From the NCBI GenBank assembly GCA_021732965.1, contig JAKFVZ010000753.1:1-15391 (forward strand): a DNA stretch of 15,391 bases. The letters run 5' to 3'. The notes below the pieces were generated by a model. The model did no database searches, was not told where the DNA came from, and worked only from the letters and a program-made list of their open reading frames with translations. Position numbers and translations under genes: made by a program. The DNA comes from Reyranella sp. (GTDB taxonomy: Bacteria > Pseudomonadota > Alphaproteobacteria > Reyranellales > Reyranellaceae). Shown here in pieces: positions 6,306 through 14,173 of this stretch. Each line of letters starts with the position of its first letter. The stretch's first letter is position 1.

Positions 6306-6743
6306 ATGTATCGTCACATTCTTGTTCCCACGGACGGCTCGGCGCTCTCCAGTACTGCCATTCGAACCGCGATGGCTTTCGCGCGCGATGCCGGGGCAAA
6401 GGTTACGGTCCTTACCGTGATGGAGCCGTTCCAGATCATCTCGATGGACAGCACCCAGCTGTCCGATACCAAGTCGGAGTACGAGGCCCATGCGAAACAG
6501 GCCGGCGACCGGTATCTCGCGGAAGCCGAGCGTGAGGCGAAGGCACTGGGCGTGCCGTGCGCACTCGTGCAGGTCACGCACGCCCAACCCTGGAAAGCCA
6601 TCATCGATACCGCCACTGAAAAGGGCTGCGATCTGATCGCCATGGCCTCGCATGGGCGCCGCGGCGCGGCCGCACTGATCCTGGGCAGTGAGACCTCGAA
6701 GGTGCTCACCCACAGCACCATTCCGGTCCTCGTCTTTCGCTGA
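6306..6743 (+). CDS. Universal stress protein, UspA family
   Basis: The 145-residue protein is a single-domain UspA of normal length. It begins MYRHILVPTDGS, with the ATP-binding Asp of the first strand, and ends with ASHGRRGAAALILGSETSKVLTHSTIPVLVFR, holding the G-x2-G...G-S nucleotide motif and the final strand. The protein is cytoplasmic and a likely nucleotide-binding dimer. The frame is open upstream to 6222, but the ATG at 6306 is where homologues begin; it follows an AGGAGGGAGGATCC stretch and lies 24 bases after the predicted start site. The FixK-type box upstream suggests induction under low oxygen or redox stress, common for Usp genes in Bradyrhizobium-like bacteria. It converges on the next gene across 44 bases, where no strong terminator is seen. 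Confidence 0.93.
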   Translation: MYRHILVPTDGSALSSTAIRTAMAFARDAGAKVTVLTVMEPFQIISMDSTQLSDTKSEYEAHAKQAGDRYLAEAEREAKALGVPCALVQVTHAQPWKAIIDTATEKGCDLIAMASHGRRGAAALILGSETSKVLTHSTIPVLVFR

Positions 6744-6787
6744 ACATCGACGCGACCGAGGTTCCCGGAGCGTGAACCGCCCCCGCC

Positions 6788-7396
6788 TCAGCGCTGCCGC
6801 GCGTCCAGCGCGGCACTCTGCAGATCGGTTCTCGCGCCACAGCGGCGAACGGCGGCAACGGTGTTGCCACTGCCCGCATCCCGAAGTTCAACGACCGCCT
6901 CGCCATCCATGGCGGCCGGCTGACGGTCTGGCTCGGCGACGAGATCGAACCGCAGGCTCATCAGATGGCCCTCTTCCAGGGCATCAAGGAGCCGCTCTGA
7001 CACGCGCGGAAACACTTTGTCCCTATCGTCGGCCAGCACGACGTGGTCGCCCGCGAACAGGAGTTCGACCGGAAAGACTTTGCCGTCGATCGAGATTTCC
7101 GCGCGCGGGTCGGTCTTCAGGCGGCTCGCCGTCGCGTTGACGGGAATGAGAGGACCATCGTTCACGAGATAGAGTTGGAGCTGCAGGACGCGGCGATCAT
7201 CAGCCGGCTCGCAGGCCAGCACCACCGTATCGATGTTGAGGTCGCTCCTGCGCGGTTCGACATAGGCGTAACTGGGCGCCTCGACATCCCGCTCCGCGGT
7301 CCAACCGGCGCCCTCCGCGAAAACCGGTCCGGCAACCGCCATGGTCATCGCTAACGGCGCCAAGGCTGTTCGCACGATCTGCTGCAGGGCACGCAT
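6788..7396 (-). CDS. Secreted (periplasmic) protein of unknown function
   Basis: The 202-residue protein starts with a clear signal peptide: MRALQQIVRTALAPLAMTMAVAGPVFA, with likely cleavage after FA at about residue 27. The mature part is rich in beta strands (LNIDTVVLACE, RVLQLQLYLVN, AEISIDGKVFPVELLF, EAVVELRD) and has two cysteines, C62 and about C186, which may form a disulfide. I do not recognise the family. The ATG at 7396 is chosen because AAGGAG lies seven bases upstream; an in-frame ATG at 7417 would sit at or before the predicted transcript start. A FixK-type box upstream groups it with the neighbouring Usp and CBS-BON genes, so a role in envelope stress at low oxygen is plausible but unproven. 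Confidence 0.78.
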   Translation of the reverse strand: MRALQQIVRTALAPLAMTMAVAGPVFAEGAGWTAERDVEAPSYAYVEPRRSDLNIDTVVLACEPADDRRVLQLQLYLVNDGPLIPVNATASRLKTDPRAEISIDGKVFPVELLFAGDHVVLADDRDKVFPRVSERLLDALEEGHLMSLRFDLVAEPDRQPAAMDGEAVVELRDAGSGNTVAAVRRCGARTDLQSAALDARQR

Positions 7397-7410
7397 GGTG
7401 GCTCCTTCCG

Positions 7411-7460
7411 TGGGCAATACCGTAGCCCCAAGCCGAATGACCGGATGTGACGTAGATCAA
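7411..7460 (-). promoter_or_regulatory. FNR/FixK-type box and promoter of the secreted-protein gene
   Basis: On the minus strand TTGATCTACGTCAC (7460-7447) matches TTGA-N6-TCAA with one mismatch at the last base. A -10-like TACGGT is at 7423-7418, which places the start near 7411-7412 and the box centre about 42 bases upstream of it. The geometry is the same as at the Usp gene. Confidence 0.55.
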
Positions 7461-7554
7461 ACGGCTTCGTCGCGGGAAGGTTTCGCTGTTCGCCATCGCA
7501 CGCAAACCATTCTCACCTGAAACATTACTCCCAGGTCGGCGTCGGTTCGGTGCC
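7461..7554. other. Intergenic region downstream of the CBS-BON gene
   Basis: This is the gap between the stop of the CBS-BON gene and the FixK-type box of the next minus-strand gene. I see no clear terminator, promoter or repeat in it. Confidence 0.4.
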
Positions 7555-8256
7555 TCAGGTGCCCATGCCAACGGTGGCCGGCATCGTCCGCAGGTGGATC
7601 TTCACGCGGCGCACGCCGGGAACGTTCTCGGCGGCAACCCGATAGGCCTGGCGCACCGCGTCGCCCTCGACGAAACCCCAGAGATGGACCACACCGTCGC
7701 TGACCACGACGGTGGTTGGCCAGCGGGACGCCCAGGGCTGGCCCTCCAGGGCCTTGGACACCGCCTCGCGCAGCATCTTGTCGTCGGGCGCGGCGCCAGC
7801 CGCGGTACCGTCGGGCTCGCGGGATAGCAGCGCTTCGAGCAGGTTGGCCCTGCTGACGATGCCCACCAACAGACCGTCGCGCACCACCGGAATGCGCTTC
7901 ACCTTGTGCTTCTCGATCAGTGTCACGAGTTCGCCCAGAGTCGCATCGACGGAGGCGGTGACGACGTCGCGCGTCATCACGTCGGCGACATTGCGCGCAT
8001 GCGTCGCCACGAACTCACGGGCGGCGCCGGCGTTCGTCTCGAGAAGGCGCGCCAGCCAGGACTTGCGCGACCCGGCGCCGATCTCCGCCCGATGGATGAG
8101 ATCGGCCTCGCTCACGATGCCGAGCACGTGCCCCTCCTCGTCGACCACCGGCGCGGCGCTGACGCGCGCACCGAGAAGCATCTCGGCCGCGTCGAACACC
8201 GTGTCCTTGACGTTCACGCTGACGATGTTGGTCGTCATGATCTCGCTGGCTCGCAT
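7555..8256 (-). CDS. Tandem CBS domain protein with C-terminal BON domain
   Basis: The 233-residue protein has a first CBS domain at about 1-58 (MRASEIMTTNIVSVNVKDTV through AAPVVDEEGHVLGIVSEADLI), a second at about 90-146 (VADVMTRDVVTASVDATL through KRIPVVRDGLLVGIVSRANLL) and a BON domain at about 158-225 (LREAVSKALE, VVVSDGVVHLWGFVEGDAVRQAYRVAAENVPGVRRVKIHL). CBS pairs bind adenine nucleotides such as AMP or ATP and act as energy sensors; BON domains bind membranes or polymers, yet no signal peptide is present. The arrangement is common in alphaproteobacteria and poorly characterised. The ATG at 8256 has GGAGGG seven bases upstream; the frame runs open to 8682 but lacks family similarity there. 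The promoter carries a FixK-type box. Confidence 0.92.
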   Translation of the reverse strand: MRASEIMTTNIVSVNVKDTVFDAAEMLLGARVSAAPVVDEEGHVLGIVSEADLIHRAEIGAGSRKSWLARLLETNAGAAREFVATHARNVADVMTRDVVTASVDATLGELVTLIEKHKVKRIPVVRDGLLVGIVSRANLLEALLSREPDGTAAGAAPDDKMLREAVSKALEGQPWASRWPTTVVVSDGVVHLWGFVEGDAVRQAYRVAAENVPGVRRVKIHLRTMPATVGMGT

Positions 8257-8279
8257 GTCGGGTCCCTCCGGGGATGGCG

Positions 8280-8328
8280 CCGCCCGACAATGCAATTCGC
8301 TGCGCCCGCCCGCCTTGCGCCATGTCAA
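8280..8328 (-). promoter_or_regulatory. FNR/FixK-type box and promoter of the CBS-BON gene
   Basis: TTGCGCCATGTCAA (8315-8328; TTGACATGGCGCAA on the minus strand) fits TTG[A/C]-N6-TCAA exactly. A weak -10-like CATTGT at 8292-8287 gives a start near 8280, again about 41.5 bases from the box centre. The -10 is the least certain part. The box lies in the 184-base gap before paoA, but no fitting -10 for the plus strand was seen. Confidence 0.55.
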
Positions 8329-8440
8329 AGCCGCCGACTCCCCGAGGCGGCCCGATTTCCGCGCAACGATCGACGACTGGCGGACGTTGGCCGTCGGAGC
8401 GCCACCTTCTTCGCAGGCGCCCCCCAAAAGGAGAGCCGCC

Positions 8441-9082
8441 ATGGCAAGTCCCCCGCAACAGGAAATCGGCAGGCGGACCGTGATTGCCGCCGCGGCCACG
8501 ACCGCGGCTATCGGCACGGTTCCCGCCCGGGCACAGGAACCCGGCCCTGGGGCAGGTATCAATGCTGCGCCCCTGCTCAATGTTTCCTTCACCGTGAATG
8601 GCAAGCCGCGCGACCTCGAACTCGACCCTCGTACCACCCTGCTCGACGCGCTGCGCGAGGCGTTGCACCTGACGGGCACCAAGAAGGGCTGCGATCATGG
8701 CCAGTGCGGTGCCTGCACGGTGCTGCTGGACGGACATCGGATCAACTCGTGTCTCACGCTCGCCGTCATGCACCCGGGTACCGCCATCACCACCGTCGAG
8801 GGGCTGGGGTCTCCCGACCACCTGCATCCGATGCAGGCCGCCTTCGTGAAGCATGACGGCTACCAGTGCGGCTACTGCACCCCGGGCCAGATCTGCTCGG
8901 CCGTGGCGATGCTGGACGAGATCGAGGCCGGCATCCCGAGCCACGTCACCGCCGACCTCGACGCCAGGCCGCAACTCACCAGCGCCGAGCTGCGCGAGCG
9001 CATGAGCGGCAACATCTGCCGCTGCGGCGCCTATTCCAACATCGTCGACGCGATCACCGAAGTCGCCGGGAGCAAGGCATGA
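8441..9082 (+). CDS. paoA: Periplasmic aldehyde oxidoreductase, [2Fe-2S] subunit PaoA
   Basis: The 213-residue protein closely follows E. coli PaoA (YagT). It starts with a Tat signal (GRRTVIAAAATTAA, likely cleaved after ARA or ARAQ near residue 31). The plant-type [2Fe-2S] ligands are C84, C89, C92 and C104 in GCDHGQCGACTVLLDG; the second cluster uses C143, C146, C193 and C195 (QCGYCTPGQ and NICRCGAY). The segments HLTGTKKGCDHGQCGACTVL and SGNICRCGAYSNI are nearly the same as in E. coli. PaoA passes electrons from the molybdenum centre to FAD, and its Tat signal carries the folded complex to the periplasm. AAGGAG sits eight bases before the ATG. Its TGA overlaps the ATG of paoB. No good promoter was found in the gap upstream. 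Confidence 0.95.
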   Translation: MASPPQQEIGRRTVIAAAATTAAIGTVPARAQEPGPGAGINAAPLLNVSFTVNGKPRDLELDPRTTLLDALREALHLTGTKKGCDHGQCGACTVLLDGHRINSCLTLAVMHPGTAITTVEGLGSPDHLHPMQAAFVKHDGYQCGYCTPGQICSAVAMLDEIEAGIPSHVTADLDARPQLTSAELRERMSGNICRCGAYSNIVDAITEVAGSKA

Positions 9083-10029
9083 AGCCCTTCACCTACGAGC
9101 GCGCGGCATCGCCCGCGGAAGCAGCCGAGGCCGCGGCACGTCGGCCCGATTCGAAGTTCATCGCCGGCGGCACCAATCTGCTCGACCTGATGAAGCTGCA
9201 GATCGAAGCGCCGGCCCATCTGATCGACGTGAACGCGCTGGCGCTGGACAGGATCGAGGCCACGTCCGACGGCGGACTGCGCGTCGGCGCGCTGGTCCGC
9301 AATACCGATCTCGCGGCCGATCAACGGGTGCGACGCGACTACGCCGTCCTGTCGCGCGCGCTGCTGGCTGGCGCCTCGGGCCAGTTGCGCAATCGCGCGA
9401 CGACGGCGGGCAACCTGCTGCAGCGAACGCGCTGTCCTTACTTTTCCGACACCAACATGGCGTGCAACAAACGACGGCCCGGCAGTGGCTGCTCGGCCAT
9501 CGACGGCATCAATCGCCAGCATGCCGTCGTGGGCGCCAGCGCGGCCTGCATCGCCACCCATCCCAGTGACATGGCAGTGGCGATGCGGGTGCTCGATGCC
9601 AGCGTGCAGACCGTGAACCCGAAGGGCGTCACCCGCACGATCCCGATCGCGGAGTTGCATCGCCTGCCCGGCGACACGCCGAACGTCGAGACGGTGCTGG
9701 AGGCCGGCGAGTTGATCACCGCGGTGACATTGCCCAAGCCTACCGGCGGCTCGCAGCACTATCGCAAGGTGCGCGACCGCGCCTCCTATGCCTTTGCGCT
9801 GGTCTCGGTGGCCGCCATCGTCCAGCCCGACGGCAGTGGTCGTGTGGCGCTGGGCGGCGTGGCGCCCAAGCCGTGGCGCCTCGACGCCGCCGACGCCGAG
9901 ATGCCCAAGGGCGCCAAGGCGGTCGCGGGCACGCTGTTCGCGGAAGCCAGGCCCACCGAACACAACGCATTCAAACTGCCGCTGGCCGAGCGCGCGCTCG
10001 CGTCCGTGCTGGCCGAGGCAAGAGGCTGA
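9079..10029 (+). CDS. paoB: Periplasmic aldehyde oxidoreductase, FAD and [4Fe-4S] subunit PaoB
   Basis: The 316-residue protein is the FAD-binding subunit of the xanthine oxidase family, close to the 318 residues known for E. coli PaoB (YagS). FAD-binding motifs are FIAGGTNLLDLMK at 27-39 and ATTAGNLLQRTRCPYF at 107-122. An insert with C119, C129 and C138 (TRCPYF...ACNKRRPGSGC) plus C157 provides the extra [4Fe-4S] cluster that marks PaoB and 4-hydroxybenzoyl-CoA reductase-like enzymes; the exact ligand set is inferred. The C-terminal domain (about 210-315) is the usual CO-dehydrogenase flavoprotein tail. The ATGA overlap with paoA shows translational coupling, and paoC starts three bases after its stop. 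It is assumed to travel with PaoA through the Tat system, since it has no signal of its own. Confidence 0.94.
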   Translation: MKPFTYERAASPAEAAEAAARRPDSKFIAGGTNLLDLMKLQIEAPAHLIDVNALALDRIEATSDGGLRVGALVRNTDLAADQRVRRDYAVLSRALLAGASGQLRNRATTAGNLLQRTRCPYFSDTNMACNKRRPGSGCSAIDGINRQHAVVGASAACIATHPSDMAVAMRVLDASVQTVNPKGVTRTIPIAELHRLPGDTPNVETVLEAGELITAVTLPKPTGGSQHYRKVRDRASYAFALVSVAAIVQPDGSGRVALGGVAPKPWRLDAADAEMPKGAKAVAGTLFAEARPTEHNAFKLPLAERALASVLAEARG

Positions 10030-10032
10030 GCC

Positions 10033-12237
10033 ATGAAGTTCGACACGCCCGCCACCACCAACCCCATCGACCGGCTGCAGGTCGTCGGCCAGCCGGTCGA
10101 TCGCATCGACGGTCGCTACAAGACCACCGGCACTGCGCACTATGCCTACGAGCGTCAGGACGCGGCGCCCGATGCGGCCTACGGCCATGTCGTTGGTGCC
10201 GCCATCGCCAAGGGCCGGATTGCCGCGATGGACCTCACTGCGGCGAAGGCGGCACCTGGCGTGCTGGCCATCGTGACGGCCGAGACCGCCGGCAAGCTCG
10301 GCAAGGGCGAGTACAACACCGCGACGCTGCTGGGCGGGCCAGAGATCGAGCACTACCACCAGGCCGTCGCCTTGGTGGTCGCCGAGAGTTTCGAACAGGC
10401 CCGCGACGCGGCCGCCCTGGTGAAGATCGAGTATGCGCCGGCCAAAGGCGCCTACGATCTCGCCGTGGCGCGCGACTTGGCCAAGCCCTCCGGCAAGGAC
10501 GACGAGCCGGCCGACAGCCGCGTCGGCGACTTCGACGGAGCTTTCGCCGCCGCAGCCGTACAGCTCGACGCCATCTACACCACGCCCGACCAGGCGCATG
10601 CGATGATGGAACCGCACGCCACCACCGCCGCCTGGAAAGGAGACGCGCTCTCGCTCTGGACCTCGAACCAGATGGTGGCCTGGAGCGTCGGCGACGTGGC
10701 GAAGACACTCGGCATGCCGAAGGACAAGGTCCATCTGATGTCGCCCTATGTCGGCGGCGGCTTCGGCGGCAAGCTCTGGGTGCGCGCCGATGCGGTGCTG
10801 GCGGCACTCGGCGCGCGGGCTGCACGGCGGCCGGTCAAGGTGGCGCTGCAACGGCCGCTGATGTTCAACAACACGACCCACCGACCGGCCACGATCCAAC
10901 GCATCCGGCTGGGTGCCACCAAGGACGGCAGGTTGACGGCCATCGGCCATGACAGCTGGTCGGGCGACCTCCCCGGCGGCAAGCCGGAGACCGCGATCAT
11001 GCAGACGCGGCTGCTCTATGCCGGCGCCAATCGCCTGACGCGGCAGCGGCTGGCCGAACTCGACCTGCCCGAAGGCAATTCGATGCGCGCACCCGGCGAG
11101 GCACCGGGCATGATGGCGCTGGAGGTCGCCATGGACGAGATGGCCGGGAAGCTCGGCCTCGATCCGGTCGAGTTTCGCCTCCGCAACGACACGCAGGTCG
11201 ATCCCGAGCACCCCGGGCGCAAGTTCTCGCAGCGCCAGCTCACGGAATGCCTGCGCATGGGCGCCGAGCGCTTCGGCTGGGCCCGGCGCAAGGCCCGGCC
11301 CGGCGAGGTGCGCGACGGGCGCTGGCTGATCGGCCTCGGCATGGCCGCTGCCTATCGCGGCGCGCCGGTGGTGAAGTCGGCGGCGCGCGTTCGGCTCGAT
11401 GCCAAGGGCATCGTCACGGTCGAGACCGACATGACCGACATCGGCACCGGTAGCTACACGATCATCGCGCAGACCGCGGCCGAGATGATGGGCGTCCCGC
11501 TGCACCGGGTAATGGTGCGGCTTGCCGATTCGAAATTTCCCGTCTCGGCGGGCTCGGGCGGGCAGTTCGGCGCCAACTCCGCCACCGCCGGCGTCTACGC
11601 CGCCTGCGTCAAGCTGCGCGACGCAGTGACAGGCAAGCTCGGCCTCAACGCCGCCGCCGCCGAGTTCGCCGACGGCAAGGTCCGCTCGGGTGACAGAAGC
11701 ATCGCCCTTGTCGAAGCGGCCAGGGATGGTGAGCTGGCGGCCGAGGACACGATCGAGTTCGGCGGTCTCGACAAGAAGTATCAGATCTCGACCTTCGGCG
11801 GATATTTCGTCGAGGTCGGCGTCGATGCCGCGACGGCCGAGGTGCGGATCCGGCGCATGCTGGCGGTCTGCGCCGCCGGCCGCATCCTCAATCCGAAATC
11901 CGCGCGCAGCCAGGTGATCGGCGCCATGACCATGGGTGCGGGCGCGGCGCTGATGGAGGAGCTGGCGGTCGACACGCGCCATGGCTTCTTCGTGAACCAC
12001 GACCTCGCGGCTTACGAGGTGCCGGTGCATGCCGACATCCCGCACCAGGAAGTGATCTTCCTCGACGAGACCGATCCGCTGTCCTCGCCGATGAAGGCCA
12101 AGGGCGTGGGCGAACTCGGCATCTGCGGCGTCGCCGCCGCCATCGCCAACGCCATCCACAACGCCACCGGTGTCCGCGTGCGCGACTATCCGATCACGCT
12201 CGACAAGCTGCTGAAGGAGATGCCGGCACCGGCTTGA
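10033..12237 (+). CDS. paoC: Periplasmic aldehyde oxidoreductase, molybdenum subunit PaoC
   Basis: The 734-residue protein is the catalytic subunit, two residues longer than E. coli PaoC (YagR, 732). It starts with the aldehyde oxidase/xanthine dehydrogenase hammerhead region (VGQPVDRIDGRYKTTGTAHYAYE) and carries molybdopterin-binding motifs YVGGGFGGK at about 237-245, SMRAPGEAPGMMALE at 350-364, TDIGTG and AGSGGQFGANSAT. The base catalyst is E694 in KGVGELG, corresponding by offset to E692 of E. coli PaoC; R442 in AYRGAPVV likewise lines up with active-site R440. E. coli PaoABC carries molybdopterin cytosine dinucleotide and oxidises a broad range of aromatic aldehydes to acids. All key residues look intact, so an active enzyme is expected. 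The substrate in this organism is unknown. No paoD (XdhC-like) gene follows. Confidence 0.95.
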   Translation: MKFDTPATTNPIDRLQVVGQPVDRIDGRYKTTGTAHYAYERQDAAPDAAYGHVVGAAIAKGRIAAMDLTAAKAAPGVLAIVTAETAGKLGKGEYNTATLLGGPEIEHYHQAVALVVAESFEQARDAAALVKIEYAPAKGAYDLAVARDLAKPSGKDDEPADSRVGDFDGAFAAAAVQLDAIYTTPDQAHAMMEPHATTAAWKGDALSLWTSNQMVAWSVGDVAKTLGMPKDKVHLMSPYVGGGFGGKLWVRADAVLAALGARAARRPVKVALQRPLMFNNTTHRPATIQRIRLGATKDGRLTAIGHDSWSGDLPGGKPETAIMQTRLLYAGANRLTRQRLAELDLPEGNSMRAPGEAPGMMALEVAMDEMAGKLGLDPVEFRLRNDTQVDPEHPGRKFSQRQLTECLRMGAERFGWARRKARPGEVRDGRWLIGLGMAAAYRGAPVVKSAARVRLDAKGIVTVETDMTDIGTGSYTIIAQTAAEMMGVPLHRVMVRLADSKFPVSAGSGGQFGANSATAGVYAACVKLRDAVTGKLGLNAAAAEFADGKVRSGDRSIALVEAARDGELAAEDTIEFGGLDKKYQISTFGGYFVEVGVDAATAEVRIRRMLAVCAAGRILNPKSARSQVIGAMTMGAGAALMEELAVDTRHGFFVNHDLAAYEVPVHADIPHQEVIFLDETDPLSSPMKAKGVGELGICGVAAAIANAIHNATGVRVRDYPITLDKLLKEMPAPA

Positions 12238-12392
12238 GGTGGTGGAAGCTGTTGGACGACTGTCCGGGAACGCACAACGGAGTCATGGATCGTGGGCGGC
12301 CCTGTTACGGCCACACTTCAGGACGATAGAGTGAAGAGATTGCGTCATGGGCTCGCGCTCGATTGGCAGCCCGGTCTGGGTCGTCGGATCGC
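12238..12392. other. Gap between paoC and the radical SAM gene
   Basis: These 155 bases hold a short stem GGAC-GACT-GTCC at 12254-12265 without a U-run. I see no convincing promoter, FixK-type box or ribosome site for the next gene, so it is unclear whether that gene is read through from paoC or has its own start. Confidence 0.35.
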
Positions 12393-14066
12393 ATGAAACG
12401 ATGCAACGTTCTCCTCGTGGCGCCACGGTTTCCGGCGGCGACCTTCTGGAACAACAAGGCGACCTGCGAAGCCGGAGGCGCGCGCCATTCGGCGATCCCG
12501 CTCGGACTTTTGACGGTTGCGGCCATGCTGCCGCCCGAGTGGACGTGCCGGCTGATCGACCGGAACATCGATACCGTCAGTGAGGCGGACCTCGCCTGGG
12601 CCGATCTCGTCATGACGGGCGGGATGGTCGTGCAGCGGCCGGATTGCCTGGATGTGATCGCACTGGCGCAGGCCAGCGGCAAGCCGGTGGCCGTGGGCGG
12701 ACCCGACGTCACTTCTGAGCCGAAATACTATGCCCATGCGGACTTCGTCGTGATCGGCGAGGCCGAGTCCGTCATCCACGACTTCATCGCGGCATGGGAA
12801 GCCGGCGAGCGCCGCGGCACCTTCACCGCCGAGAAGTTCAAGGCCGACGTCACGACCACTCCGGTGCCGCGCTATGACCTGCTGAAGCGCGGCGACTATC
12901 TCTACCTCGCCGTCCAGTTCTCGCGCGGCTGCCCCTTCACCTGCGAGTTCTGCGACATCATCGAGCTCTACGGCCGCCGGCCGCGGGTGAAGACCGCGGC
13001 GCAGATGCTGGCCGAACTCGACGCCATCCGCCGCAGCGGCTATCGCGGCCACGTCGATTTCGTCGACGACAATTTCATCGGCAACAAGAAGGCCGTGAAG
13101 GAATTCCTGCCCGCGCTCATCGCATGGCAGAAGAAGCACGATTATCCGCTCGTCTTCTCGACCGAGGCCTCCGTGAACCTAGCGGACGACGAGGCCCTGC
13201 TGGCGCTGATGCGCGAAGCCGGCTTCTTCGTGGTGTTCGTGGGCATCGAAAGTCCCGACGCCGACACGCTGACGGCGATGCAGAAGAAGCAGAACACCCG
13301 TCGTGCGCTCGGCGACAGCGTCGCCCGGATCCATCGTCATGGCATGTTCGTGATCGCGGGATTCATCGTGGGCTTCGACAGCGAGAAGGCGGGCATCGCA
13401 GACGGCATGGTCGACTGCATCGAGGACGCCAACATTGCGATCTGCATGGCGGGGCTGCTGACCGCGCTGCCAAACACGCAGCTCACGCGGCGCCTCGAGC
13501 GCGAGAACCGCATCTTCCCCGAGGATTGGAGCCAGAAGAAACTGCGTGAAGGCGGCGACCAGTGCCTGCTGGGGCTCAACTTCGAGACGCTGCGGCAGCG
13601 GCGCGACGTGCTGGCCGACTACAAGAGCGTGATTGATCGTATCTACAGGCCGCGCGCTTTCTTCGGGCGGGTGAGCCGCGCGGCGCGCCAGCTCGACTGC
13701 TTCTGGCCGGCGAGGAAGCCGGTGCCGGGATCGAAGCCGCCCCGGCGCGTTCTGGGCCTCGCGCGCGGCGACTGGCACGCGCTCTACCGTCTTCTGCGCG
13801 CGGTGATGCGACGCCAGCCGCTGCTGATTGGCCACTACGTCAAGGCGTTGCTCGACTGCCAGCGCACCAATCCCGGCGCACTGCAGGCGGTCGGCACGAT
13901 GGCCGCCTTCTACCTCCATCTCGGCCCCTTCTCGCGCGTCGTGTCGCGTGAGATGGCGCGACAGATTGCCGAGATCGACAGCGGCAAGTGGCACACGCCC
14001 GTCGTCGCGCGTGAAGCGAGCACGCCCCTCGCGGAATCACGCGAGCGGGACCGCTTCGTCGCCTGA
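12393..14066 (+). CDS. B12-binding radical SAM protein with DUF4070-like C-terminal part
   Basis: The 557-residue protein starts with a cobalamin-binding Rossmann domain (about 1-140): NVLLVAPRFP, LIDRNI, ADLVMTGGMVVQR and VAVGGPDVTSEP. The radical SAM core (about 165-370) has SRGCPFTCEFCDI with C180, C184 and C187 as the CxxxCxxC iron-sulfur ligands, then GYRGHVDFVDDNFIGNKK and VFVGIESPDADTLTAMQKKQN. Beyond it lies a DUF4070-like part (LLTALPNTQLTRRLERE and onward). Related proteins include hopanoid C-2 methylase HpnP; such enzymes use methylcobalamin and S-adenosylmethionine to alter unactivated carbons. The PFxxxF and C-terminal wording differs from HpnP as I recall it, so the substrate is left open. 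The ATG at 12393 starts at the family position but lacks a good ribosome site; a TTG at 12363 is an in-frame alternative. Confidence 0.88.
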   Translation: MKRCNVLLVAPRFPAATFWNNKATCEAGGARHSAIPLGLLTVAAMLPPEWTCRLIDRNIDTVSEADLAWADLVMTGGMVVQRPDCLDVIALAQASGKPVAVGGPDVTSEPKYYAHADFVVIGEAESVIHDFIAAWEAGERRGTFTAEKFKADVTTTPVPRYDLLKRGDYLYLAVQFSRGCPFTCEFCDIIELYGRRPRVKTAAQMLAELDAIRRSGYRGHVDFVDDNFIGNKKAVKEFLPALIAWQKKHDYPLVFSTEASVNLADDEALLALMREAGFFVVFVGIESPDADTLTAMQKKQNTRRALGDSVARIHRHGMFVIAGFIVGFDSEKAGIADGMVDCIEDANIAICMAGLLTALPNTQLTRRLERENRIFPEDWSQKKLREGGDQCLLGLNFETLRQRRDVLADYKSVIDRIYRPRAFFGRVSRAARQLDCFWPARKPVPGSKPPRRVLGLARGDWHALYRLLRAVMRRQPLLIGHYVKALLDCQRTNPGALQAVGTMAAFYLHLGPFSRVVSREMARQIAEIDSGKWHTPVVAREASTPLAESRERDRFVA

Positions 14067-14092
14067 CGCCGCGGCGGCCGGGCGCCGTCTTT
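14065..14092 (+). terminator. Terminator-like hairpin after the radical SAM gene
   Basis: GACGCCGC (14065-14072) pairs with GCGCCGTC (14082-14089) with one C-C mismatch, and TTT follows. The stem starts inside the stop codon. The U-run is short, so it may be a weak intrinsic terminator. Confidence 0.4.
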
Positions 14093-14173
14093 CCCGCTTG
14101 AGCCGGCGCGTCGCCTGTGAGCAGGTCACGGCGCGCGGCGCCGCTTCCGGCGCCGGCCACCACGGGACAATCA

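Noticed and set aside
8257..8682. A 142-residue N-terminal extension of the CBS-BON protein
   Set aside because: It overlaps the promoter and the start of paoA on the other strand, and a strong ribosome site precedes the ATG at 8256.
9031..12159. A minus-strand frame open for more than 1000 codons antisense to paoB and paoC
   Set aside because: It is a by-product of strong G/C third-position bias in the real genes. Its translation is rich in His, Arg and Gln with no recognisable motif, while the plus strand encodes complete PaoB and PaoC.
12393..14066. Naming the radical SAM protein hpnP
   Set aside because: The architecture fits but several flanking motifs differ from HpnP as I recall it, and no hopanoid genes are nearby. 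The family includes members that are not HpnP.
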